Source of the DNA: Gammaproteobacteria bacterium
GTDB lineage: Bacteria; Pseudomonadota; Gammaproteobacteria; Xanthomonadales; Xanthomonadaceae
Direction: 5' to 3'
Length of the DNA stretch: 15,713 nucleotides
Assembly: GCA_026398715.1 (NCBI GenBank)
Contig: JAPLSI010000271.1
Location: forward strand, 1 to 15,713
Part shown: positions 1 to 6,055 of the stretch, piece after piece
Numbering within the stretch: position 1 is the stretch's first letter
Layout: every line of letters starts with the position of its first letter
Position numbers and translations under genes: made by a program
Notes under the pieces: model-generated
Seen by the model: only the letters and a program-made list of their open reading frames with translations
Database searches by the model: none
What the model was told of the DNA's origin: nothing

Positions 1-393
1 GGTGCCGGAGAAGTTGCTGCCGAATTCAGCCCCTGCAATGACCACGGCGTCGCTGGCGGCCAGACTGGCGCGGGTGCTCAGGTTCAGCGCGGCAGACTGG
101 GTCAGCGACGCTGACTGCAACTGACCGGCGCGGGAATGCACGACGAGGTCTCCGCCGATAACCGGCAGTCCCTTGTAAGTGCGATCGAAACGGACGTGTT
201 CGGTGCCGTCACGGTCGACGATGACATCGGTGGCGATAAACTGATCGTTGGCGGACGCGCGAGCGGCAGCGCCGTGGGTCTGCAGCAGGCCGAGCGCGCG
301 GCCGACGGCCGGGTGGTCGGTGTTGGCGGCGGCAGCGGTGCCGGCCAAGGTCATCATTATGGCAAGCGACAGAATCTTCGGAGTCAACGACAT
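1..393 (-). CDS. Secreted M4-type (thermolysin-like) metallopeptidase, N-terminal part only
   Basis: The gene reads leftward from an ATG at 393-391 and leaves the window after 131 codons without a stop, so only the precursor's front end is visible. Residues 1 to about 23 form a Sec signal peptide: a lysine at position 6, a hydrophobic core, then an Ala-rich cleavage region. Residues about 46-96 match the FTP (fungalysin/thermolysin propeptide) domain; the segment HVRFDRTYKGLPVIGGD at 66-82 is the typical strand-turn-strand of this family. The propeptide normally acts as intramolecular chaperone and inhibitor of a zinc protease that is secreted and then self-cleaved. The catalytic HExxH domain would lie left of position 1 and cannot be seen, so M4 assignment rests on the propeptide alone. 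An SD-like AGGGGA (404-399) precedes the ATG by 5 nt. It is divergent from the DUF418 pair. Confidence 0.8.
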   Translation of the reverse strand, partial: MSLTPKILSLAIMMTLAGTAAAANTDHPAVGRALGLLQTHGAAARASANDQFIATDVIVDRDGTEHVRFDRTYKGLPVIGGDLVVHSRAGQLQSASLTQSAALNLSTRASLAASDAVVIAGAEFGSNFSGT

Positions 394-521
394 TGAAATC
401 CCCTGAGCAAGTGGGTTGCGAAATGACGGATGCACGAGCTCGCGCAGACCGTCCAAGGATGTTGCCGTCGAAACGTGCGCCCTCTACACATTTTCGTCAT
501 GTTGCAGTGCACGAACTCGAT

Positions 522-546
522 AGAAATGTGATGAATACTGATTTCT
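522..546. repeat. Inverted repeat AGAAAT-N13-ATTTCT
   Basis: Perfect 6-bp arms at 522-527 and 541-546 flank 13 nt in the AT-richer middle of the divergent intergenic region. The left arm runs into the octamer TGTGATGA, which recurs at 616-623. It could be a regulator binding site for the M4-type peptidase gene, whose ATG lies about 130 bp away. No function is shown by the sequence itself. Confidence 0.3.
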
Positions 547-614
547 TGTGCCTTTTTATGGTCACAAAATGATCATGCGTGCTGCGACGCAACACGATGC
601 CGCGCTGTTCATTT

Positions 615-634
615 TTGTGATGAGTGCCTCACAA
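615..634. repeat. Imperfect 20-bp palindrome, possible operator
   Basis: TTGTGA and TCACAA form perfect 6-bp arms around an 8-nt spacer; the 20-bp element matches at 7 of 10 symmetric positions. It lies 101 bp upstream of the first DUF418 start codon. The half-site resembles that of CRP/Clp-type regulators (TGTGA), but their consensus has a 6-nt spacer between TGTGA and TCACA, and here it is 8. It may be an operator for another dimeric regulator. The function is inferred from symmetry and location only. Confidence 0.4.
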
Positions 635-735
635 CATGCTGGGGCCGCCTGTGCCTGTGGGGGGAGGGACCTATGACACATGGCATCGACCGTGGGCCTG
701 GCGCCTAATTCACGGCGTCATCACAGGGGAAACAC

Positions 736-2322
736 ATGACGCAGGATTCGCATAACCCAGCCGCCACGCGCGCACTGGCGCCCATCACGGTGCGCGAGCG
801 CATCGAGGCGCTCGACGTCATCCGCGGCATCGCCCTGATCGGGATCTTCCTGATGAACGTCGAGTGGTTCACCCGCCCCATCGCGGAGCTGGGCACCGGC
901 GTGGACGTGACCCAGACCGGCCTGAGCTACGCCGCCAGCTGGTTCATCTACACCTTCGTGCAGGGCAAGTTCTGGACGATGTTCTCGCTGCTGTTCGGCA
1001 TGGGCTTCGCGGTGATGCTGACCCGGTCCGAAGACAACCAGCGCGCCTTCGTCACGCCCTACCTGCGCCGCATCGTCGGCCTGTTCCTGTTTGGCAGCGC
1101 GCACTTCGTGATGCTGTGGACCGGCGACATCCTGCACAACTACGCGGTCACCGCGCTGGCCTTGCTGCTGATCGTGACGCGGGGCTGGAAGGCCTGGTTC
1201 GCGATCCTGCTGTCGGTGGCGGCGACCGGCCTGGCGTCGGGTTCGGATTCCTGGTGGACCACCGGCGCCTTCCTGGCAATTGCCGCGCTGGCCGGCGTGA
1301 TGGTGTTCCGCACCGATATCGATCGCTGGTACAAGCTCGCGGGCATGGTCGCCGCGGCGGTGGCCGCGGCGGTGGCGCTGGGTCCGACCTCGGAAGGCAT
1401 GGCAGTGAGCGCTGGCGTGATGGGCCTGCTTGCCGTCTTCATCTATTTCCTGAATCGCGGGCCGGTGTCCCGGTTCTACAAATTCGGAGTGGCGCTTTAC
1501 ATGGTTCCACTGGTGCTCGGCCTCGGCTACCTGGTGGGTACGCTCACCGTTCCGTCAATGAAGCCAAACGTGACCGTCGAGCAACAAAAGCAGCGTGACG
1601 AGCGGCTGGTCAAGCGCGCGGAAGAAATCGCGGCCGAAAAGAAACTTTACAGCACCGGCACCTACGCCGAATCGGTACGCCATCGTGCCAAGGAATACGC
1701 CGAAGAGATGCCGAAGATGGCGGAAGGCGGGATGTTCGCGCTGTCGCTGTTCCTGATCGGGTTCTGGTTCGTCCGCTCCGGCGTGATGACCAACATCCGT
1801 GACAACCTGGCGGTATTCCGGCGCCTGGCTTCATGGGCGCTGCCCGCCGGACTGGTCCTTACACTCGCCAGCGTTGGTCTGCATTCCAGCTACGTGCCGG
1901 GCCATGGACGCGAGCCGACGGTGATCCTGTCGCGCCTGTTGTTCGAACTCGGCGCACTGCCGCTTTGCCTGGGCTACGTGAGCGGACTGGTGTTGCTGAT
2001 GTCCACGCAGTGGGGCGCGCGCATCCTGTCACCGCTGCGGCACGCAGGGCGCATGGCGCTGACCAATTACCTGGGTGCATCGCTGGTAGCGAGCCTGTAT
2101 TTCTTCGGCTACGGCCTTGGCCATTTCGGCCAGGTCTCGCGGGCAGGGCAAGTACTGTTCGTGGCGGTCGTCTTCGGCCTGCAACTAATTTTCAGCAAGT
2201 TGTGGCTGTCTTACTTCCTTTATGGCCCAATGGAGTGGTTGTGGCGCGCCATCACCTATTGGCAACTGCCGCCGATGCGCCGCGAGGCGCCTTCGGAAAC
2301 ACCTGCCATTGCACACGCCTGA
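736..2322 (+). CDS. DUF418/YeiB-family integral membrane protein, copy 1
   Basis: This 528-residue multi-spanning inner-membrane protein has no experimentally fixed function that I can cite for its family. The family-typical N-terminal motif ERIEALDVIRGIAL-IGIFLMN occupies residues 21-41. A conserved loop reading WTGDILHNYA has its Asp at residue 131. The C-terminal DUF418 signature is RMALTNYL followed by PMEWLWRAITYW near the end. Many hydrophobic segments alternate with short loops. A hydrophilic loop of about 29 residues (275-303), rich in Lys, Glu and Gln, splits the protein into two membrane halves. The start is well supported: AGGGGA at 725-730 lies 5 nt before the ATG. A second family member begins 16 bp after the stop, so the two are probably co-transcribed and may act together, as a heteromer or with divided substrates. 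YeiB-like proteins have been suggested to be transporters or acyltransferase-like enzymes, which remains open here. Confidence 0.85.
   Translation: MTQDSHNPAATRALAPITVRERIEALDVIRGIALIGIFLMNVEWFTRPIAELGTGVDVTQTGLSYAASWFIYTFVQGKFWTMFSLLFGMGFAVMLTRSEDNQRAFVTPYLRRIVGLFLFGSAHFVMLWTGDILHNYAVTALALLLIVTRGWKAWFAILLSVAATGLASGSDSWWTTGAFLAIAALAGVMVFRTDIDRWYKLAGMVAAAVAAAVALGPTSEGMAVSAGVMGLLAVFIYFLNRGPVSRFYKFGVALYMVPLVLGLGYLVGTLTVPSMKPNVTVEQQKQRDERLVKRAEEIAAEKKLYSTGTYAESVRHRAKEYAEEMPKMAEGGMFALSLFLIGFWFVRSGVMTNIRDNLAVFRRLASWALPAGLVLTLASVGLHSSYVPGHGREPTVILSRLLFELGALPLCLGYVSGLVLLMSTQWGARILSPLRHAGRMALTNYLGASLVASLYFFGYGLGHFGQVSRAGQVLFVAVVFGLQLIFSKLWLSYFLYGPMEWLWRAITYWQLPPMRREAPSETPAIAHA
1351..1374 (+). repeat. 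Two perfect 12-bp tandem repeats inside DUF418 copy 1
   Basis: The unit GCCGCGGCGGTG occurs twice back to back and continues as GCG. It encodes Ala-Ala-Ala-Val twice within a predicted membrane helix around residues 206-213. Twelve bp keeps the frame, so copy-number change by slippage would lengthen or shorten the helix by four residues. The paralogue downstream lacks this segment. Confidence 0.6.
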
Positions 2323-2338
2323 TCGGGGAGATCACGCC

Positions 2339-3934
2339 ATGAATCCTGTAGTTCCCACCAGCCCTGCGCTGTCCAGTCCGATCGCGGCCAGCGAGCGTAT
2401 CCATGCCCTGGACATCGTGCGCGGCTTCGCGCTGATCGGCATCTTCCTGATGAACGTGGAGTGGTTCAGTCGCCCCATATCGGAACTGGGCACCGGCGTC
2501 GACCTGAAGCAGACCGGCATCAACTATGCCGCCAGCTGGCTGATCTACACCTTCGTGCAGGGCAAGTTCTGGACCATGTTCTCGCTGCTGTTCGGCATGG
2601 GCTTCGCGGTCATGCTGGGTCGCGCGCAAAGCGCCGACCGGGGATTCGTCACTCCGTACATCCGGCGCATCATCGGCCTGTTCCTGTTCGGATCGGCGCA
2701 TTACGTGATGGTCTGGACAGGCGACATCCTGCACAACTATGCGGTGACCGCCATCTTCCTGCTGTTGATCACCACCAACAGCTGGCGAACCAGCCTCGCG
2801 CTGCTGCTTTCCTTCGCCGCCACCGGCGCGGTCGTCTTCCTGACCAAGGGCGAGGACTCCGTCGGCCCGTTCGCCATGCACTCGATGTTGTTGGCCGTTA
2901 CCTTGTTGGTGACCTTCTTCGTGAACCGCGGGCCGGTAGCCCGCTACTGGAAATGGGGCGTGTCCCTGTATTCCATTCCCTTCATCATCATGCTGGCGGT
3001 TACTGCCGCAGGCGCGCTGAAGCCCAAGGACGAAGTTAAGGAACCGGCACCCCAGGCGCAGGTGGCCGGCAAGCCCGACGCTGCAGCTGCGCCCGAGAAG
3101 GCCGAAGCAGCCAAGGCAGTTGATTCGAAGGCGGCAGATTCGAAGTCGGATAAGGCCAAACCCAAGACTGCGGCCGAAAAGAAGCAGGACCAAGCCAAGC
3201 AACGTGCGGAAAACAAGGCCAAGCGCGAGAAGAAGCGCGCGGAAGAGGTCGCGCTCTACACGAAGGGCAGCTACTACGAGTCCATCGTCTACCGTGCGAA
3301 GGAATACCTGGAAGACCTGCAGTTTGCCGGCGGCCTGAGCTTCCTGGCCTTGCCTATGTTCCTGATCGGATTCTGGTTCGTTCGCTCTGGCGTGATCGGC
3401 AGCATCGAGCAAAACTTGCCCCTGTTCCGGAAACTCGCCATCACCGCACTGCCGATCGGATTGCTGATGACGCTGACCTCGGTGTCCATCACCAGCAACT
3501 TCCTCAACGCAGATTGGGATACGCCCGCTCCGCAATTGGCGCAGGCCTTGTTCCAGTGGGGAATGATGCCGCAGAGCATCGGCTACGTGGCCCTGCTGAT
3601 CTGCTGCCTCTACACGCCCCTGGGCAAGAAGCTGCTTTCGCCGCTGCGTTACGCCGGCCAGATGGCGCTGACCAACTACATCACCGCAAATGCAATTGGC
3701 ATGTGGTTCTTCTCGGGCTACGGCCTGGGCTACTGGGGACACGTGCCGCGTGCAGGGCAGGTGGTCTTCGTGGCCGTGGTGTTCGCCGTGCAGATGGTGG
3801 TCAGCTGGTTGTGGCTGTCGCGATTCCGCTATGGTCCGCTGGAATGGCTGTGGCGCGCGGTCACCTACTGGCATGTTCCGCCGCTGCGGCGCAGCGAAAA
3901 CGCAGAGGCAGTGCCCGGCACCGCAACGGCCTGA
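2339..3934 (+). CDS. DUF418/YeiB-family integral membrane protein, copy 2
   Basis: This 531-residue paralogue of the preceding gene shares the same order of motifs: LDIVRGFALIGIFLMN near residues 24-39, WTGDILHNYA with its Asp at 129, and RMALTNY-like and PLEWLWRAVTYW C-terminal signatures. The main difference is the central cytosol-type loop. Here residues about 228-303 form a 76-residue Ala/Lys/Glu-rich, low-complexity segment with strong coiled-coil character, against about 29 residues in copy 1. Copy 1 instead has extra membrane sequence just before its loop. I chose the ATG at 2339 because GGGGAG (2325-2330) sits 8 nt upstream. The frame stays open upstream to 2222, but that stretch overlaps the end of copy 1 and lacks family sequence. 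It probably arose by tandem duplication. The substrate or reaction is unknown. Confidence 0.85.
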   Translation: MNPVVPTSPALSSPIAASERIHALDIVRGFALIGIFLMNVEWFSRPISELGTGVDLKQTGINYAASWLIYTFVQGKFWTMFSLLFGMGFAVMLGRAQSADRGFVTPYIRRIIGLFLFGSAHYVMVWTGDILHNYAVTAIFLLLITTNSWRTSLALLLSFAATGAVVFLTKGEDSVGPFAMHSMLLAVTLLVTFFVNRGPVARYWKWGVSLYSIPFIIMLAVTAAGALKPKDEVKEPAPQAQVAGKPDAAAAPEKAEAAKAVDSKAADSKSDKAKPKTAAEKKQDQAKQRAENKAKREKKRAEEVALYTKGSYYESIVYRAKEYLEDLQFAGGLSFLALPMFLIGFWFVRSGVIGSIEQNLPLFRKLAITALPIGLLMTLTSVSITSNFLNADWDTPAPQLAQALFQWGMMPQSIGYVALLICCLYTPLGKKLLSPLRYAGQMALTNYITANAIGMWFFSGYGLGYWGHVPRAGQVVFVAVVFAVQMVVSWLWLSRFRYGPLEWLWRAVTYWHVPPLRRSENAEAVPGTATA

Positions 3935-3939
3935 GCTTC

Positions 3940-3957
3940 CCGCCCTACAATGGGCGG
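3940..3957. promoter_or_regulatory. GC-rich inverted repeat enclosing a TACAAT box
   Basis: CCGCCC (3940-3945) and GGGCGG (3952-3957) are perfect 6-bp arms around the hexamer TACAAT (3946-3951). TACAAT is a good match to the sigma-70 -10 consensus TATAAT and lies exactly 7 nt before the ATG at 3959. Transcription would then begin at or next to the A of that ATG, giving a leaderless mRNA. The flanking arms could be an operator that blocks the -10 box, or a short hairpin after the DUF418 stop. No T-tract follows, so I do not call a terminator. No clear -35 element is visible. Confidence 0.45.
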
Positions 3958-3958
3958 C

Positions 3959-5212
3959 ATGAGCCAAACCGTTCCCGATGTCCTGATCCTTGGCGGTGGC
4001 GTCATCGGGCTGGCCTGCGCCTACGAGCTGCTAAAGGCGGGGCGTTCGGTGCACCTGCTTGAGCGGCAGACCGTCGGTAGCGGTACATCCCATGGCAACT
4101 GCGGCACCATCACGCCCAGCCATGCGCTGCCGCTGGCGGCGCCGGGCGCGATCGCCAAGGCGTTGAAGTCGATGCTGCGGCCCGACGCGCCGTTCTACAT
4201 CAAGCCGCGGGCGGACCTTGCGCTGGCATCGTGGCTCGTACGCTTCGCGTCGCGCTGCAACGGACGCGACTGGCGGCGCACTGCCGAGGCCAAAGGCGAA
4301 TTGCTGCAGTTGTCGCGGCGGCTGACCGGTGACCTGGTGCGGGAACAGTCGCTCGACTGCGAATTCCAGGCGCGCGGCCTGCGTTACGTGTACGCCACGC
4401 AGCAGGCCCTTGATGCCGATTGTGCCAACTTGCCCCTGCTGGCGAGCCTGGGGATCGAATCGCAGTTGCTCGATGGCGGGGCGCTGGCGAGCGCGGAGCC
4501 TGCGTTGCTTCCGGGCCTGGCCGGCGGGGTGCATTTTCCCGGCGACGCGCAATTGCGTCCTGAACGGTTTACCAGCGAGCTTGCGCGACTGGTCCGGTCG
4601 CTCGGCGGCGTGATCGAGGAAGGCATCGAGGTCCGGGGCTTTCGCAGCGAAGCGGGCCGCATTGCTGGCGTGGACACGGACAAGGGGCAGCGGCGCGGGC
4701 GCGAAGTGCTCGCGGCGCTTGGACCCTGGTCGGCGCCGTTGCTCGGGTCGGTCGGCCTGACGCTGCCGATCCAGCCCGGCAAGGGCTATTCGATGACCTA
4801 TTCGCCGCCCTCCGTCGCGCCCTGCGTGCCGCTGGTATTGCGCGAGCACAGCGTGTGCGTCACGGCCTGGCAGAGCGGCTTCCGGCTGGGCAGCACGATG
4901 GAGTTCTCCGGTTACGACAGCGCGCTCAATCCCGTTCGGCTCGACGCGCTGGAACGCGGCGCGGCCCGATACCTTCGCGAACCCGTAGGCCCGGAACGAC
5001 GCGAACAATGGTTTGGCTGGCGACCGATGACCTACGACGACCTGCCCCTGATCGGGCGCGCGCCGAAGCTGGAGGGCCTGTGGCTCGCCACCGGCCACGG
5101 AATGATGGGCATGGGCATGAGCGCCGCGACCGGCCTGTTGGTCGCCGACCTGATGACGGGCCGCGAGGCCTGCATCGATCCCTCTCCTTACCGCGCCACG
5201 CGTTTTGCCTGA
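3959..5212 (+). CDS. DadA-like FAD-dependent D-amino-acid dehydrogenase/oxidoreductase
   Basis: This 417-residue protein belongs to the DAO (D-amino-acid oxidase) superfamily. The N-terminal ILGGGVIGLACAYEL segment is the Rossmann GxGxxG dinucleotide loop (Gly12, 14 and 17), followed by an acidic strand end (LLER) that binds the FAD ribose. GTSHGNCGTITPSHALPLAA resembles the DadA family's flavin-contacting region. The C-terminal end carries WFGWRPMTYDDLPLIGRAP and GHGMMGMGMSAATGLLVADL, the usual second FAD-binding segment. Family members oxidise D-amino acids or related secondary amines such as D-hydroxyproline and pass electrons to the quinone pool; the sequence does not fix the substrate. 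An in-frame ATG at 3950 is also possible, but it lies inside the TACAAT box, and neither ATG has an SD sequence. The 7-nt promoter spacing favours 3959. Nothing nearby points to a hydroxyproline or alanine pathway. Confidence 0.8.
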   Translation: MSQTVPDVLILGGGVIGLACAYELLKAGRSVHLLERQTVGSGTSHGNCGTITPSHALPLAAPGAIAKALKSMLRPDAPFYIKPRADLALASWLVRFASRCNGRDWRRTAEAKGELLQLSRRLTGDLVREQSLDCEFQARGLRYVYATQQALDADCANLPLLASLGIESQLLDGGALASAEPALLPGLAGGVHFPGDAQLRPERFTSELARLVRSLGGVIEEGIEVRGFRSEAGRIAGVDTDKGQRRGREVLAALGPWSAPLLGSVGLTLPIQPGKGYSMTYSPPSVAPCVPLVLREHSVCVTAWQSGFRLGSTMEFSGYDSALNPVRLDALERGAARYLREPVGPERREQWFGWRPMTYDDLPLIGRAPKLEGLWLATGHGMMGMGMSAATGLLVADLMTGREACIDPSPYRATRFA

Positions 5213-5213
5213 G

Positions 5214-5219
5214 TAGAAT
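5214..5219 (+). promoter_or_regulatory. TAGAAT -10-like box positioned for leaderless hutG transcript
   Basis: TAGAAT directly follows the TGA of the oxidoreductase gene (they share position region 5210-5214) and is separated from the hutG ATG at 5227 by 7 nt. That spacing places the transcription start at the first base of the start codon. No SD sequence exists in the 7-nt gap or just before it. The same hexamer type and identical spacing precede the upstream gene. No convincing -35 hexamer is seen at 16-18 bp. The function is inferred from position and consensus match. Confidence 0.45.
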
Positions 5220-5226
5220 CGGCCCC

Positions 5227-6009
5227 ATGGAAACCTTCCGCCTGCATCGCGGCACCACGCCGCTGCTGATCAGCCTGCCGCACGACGGCAGCGAAATCCC
5301 CGAGTCGCTGGCGGCGACCATGGTCGCCTCGGCACGAACCGCGCCCGACACCGACTGGCATGTCAGTCGGCTTTATGATTTCGCGCTGGCGATGGGTGCG
5401 TCCATGCTGGTGCCGAGGTATTCACGATACGTCGTGGACCTCAATCGCCCGCCCGACGATGTGTCGCTGTATCCGGGGCAGAACACCACCGGTCTGTGCC
5501 CGATCGTTCAGTTCACGGGCGGCCCTGTGTACCTGCCCGACCAGGAGCCGTCTCCGGCTGAAATCGCGCAGCGGGTCGAAACTTACTGGCGGCCCTACCA
5601 CCACGCGCTCGCCGCCGAAATCGAGCGCCTTCGCGAACAACACGGTCGCGCGTTGCTGTGGGAAGGACACTCGATCCGGGCTCATGTTCCGTTCCTCTTC
5701 GACGGCCGCTTGCCGGACCTCAACCTTGGCACCGCGGCAGGCGCCAGTTGCCTGCCTGAAACCCAGCAACGGATCGAAGCCGTTCTAGCGACGCAGCCGC
5801 GCTACAGCTGGGTCAGCAACGGACGCTTCAAGGGCGGCTACATCACTCGCCACCACGGCCGCCCGGGCGAGGGCGTGGAGGCCGTCCAGCTGGAACTGGC
5901 GCAACTCAACTACATGGACGAAGACAGCTACGCCTACGACGAAGCGCGTGCCGTGCACGTGCAGGCACTACTGCAGGACCTGTTGGAAGCCGCGCTCGGC
6001 AGCCAATAA
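5227..6009 (+). CDS. hutG: N-formylglutamate deformylase (N-formylglutamate amidohydrolase family)
   Basis: The 260-residue product has family-typical length and motifs. SLPHDGSEIP (His19) near the start is a likely metal-ligand region. DTDWHVSRLYD follows at 41-51 and RYVVDLNRPPDD at 67-78. The middle carries an LLWEGHSIR motif with conserved Glu and His, and then GGYITRHHG. The enzyme hydrolyses N-formyl-L-glutamate to glutamate and formate, the last step of the five-step histidine-degradation route. It is cytoplasmic, with no signal peptide. None of the other hut genes (hutH, hutU, hutI, hutF) is in this window, so a hut role is assumed from similarity. The upstream neighbour is an amino-acid oxidoreductase, which suggests a loose theme of amino-acid catabolism but no known pathway link. 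The start at 5227 agrees with the upstream TAGAAT box. It ends at a strong terminator. Confidence 0.85.
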   Translation: METFRLHRGTTPLLISLPHDGSEIPESLAATMVASARTAPDTDWHVSRLYDFALAMGASMLVPRYSRYVVDLNRPPDDVSLYPGQNTTGLCPIVQFTGGPVYLPDQEPSPAEIAQRVETYWRPYHHALAAEIERLREQHGRALLWEGHSIRAHVPFLFDGRLPDLNLGTAAGASCLPETQQRIEAVLATQPRYSWVSNGRFKGGYITRHHGRPGEGVEAVQLELAQLNYMDEDSYAYDEARAVHVQALLQDLLEAALGSQ

Positions 6010-6039
6010 AAAAAACCCCGCAGTTGCGGGGCTTTTTTT
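6008..6039. terminator. Bidirectional rho-independent terminator
   Basis: A perfect stem CCCCGC/GCGGGG (6016-6021 and 6026-6031) with loop AGTT, extendable by an A-T pair, is flanked by eight A residues on the left (6008-6015) and seven T residues on the right (6033-6039). Read rightward it ends the hutG transcript immediately after its TAA. Read leftward the A-run becomes a U-tract and ends the transcript of the S9 peptidase gene, whose stop lies at 6056-6058. The placement between convergent genes fits shared use. Confidence 0.92.
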
Positions 6040-6055
6040 GTCTCGACAATGCCCG

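Larger units (their letters stand above)
394..735. promoter_or_regulatory. Divergent intergenic region with dyad elements
   Basis: This 342-bp gap separates the leftward M4-type peptidase gene from the rightward DUF418 pair, so both promoters should lie in it. Positions about 481-640 are visibly richer in A+T than the flanking genes. I see no plausible small gene. It holds three inverted-repeat arrangements: AGAAAT/ATTTCT at 522-546, TTGTGA/TCACAA at 615-634, and TCACAAAA (562-569) facing TTTTGTGA (613-620). The octamer TGTGATGA occurs twice, at 527 and 616. I could not find a convincing -35/-10 pair for either direction, so promoter positions are left open. Confidence 0.5.

Noticed and set aside
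136..396. 86-codon plus-strand frame at the left edge
   Set aside because: It lies opposite the signal peptide and propeptide of the M4-type protease, which has a proper SD and family motif.
615..634. Canonical CRP/Clp site
   Set aside because: The arms match TGTGA/TCACA, but the spacer is 8 nt instead of the 6 of the consensus, so only a generic palindrome is called.
2222..2338. Upstream extension of DUF418 copy 2 in the same frame
   Set aside because: It overlaps the end of copy 1 and codes for no family sequence; a good SD precedes the ATG at 2339.
3950..3952. Alternative ATG start of the DadA-like gene
   Set aside because: It lies within the TACAAT promoter box and the palindrome, lacks an SD, and adds only three residues before the conserved start.
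2252..3967. Open frame of 571 codons on the minus strand opposite DUF418 copy 2
   Set aside because: It is the shadow of a high-GC gene: His/Gln/Arg-rich composition with no domain, no SD, and the plus strand shows family motifs throughout.
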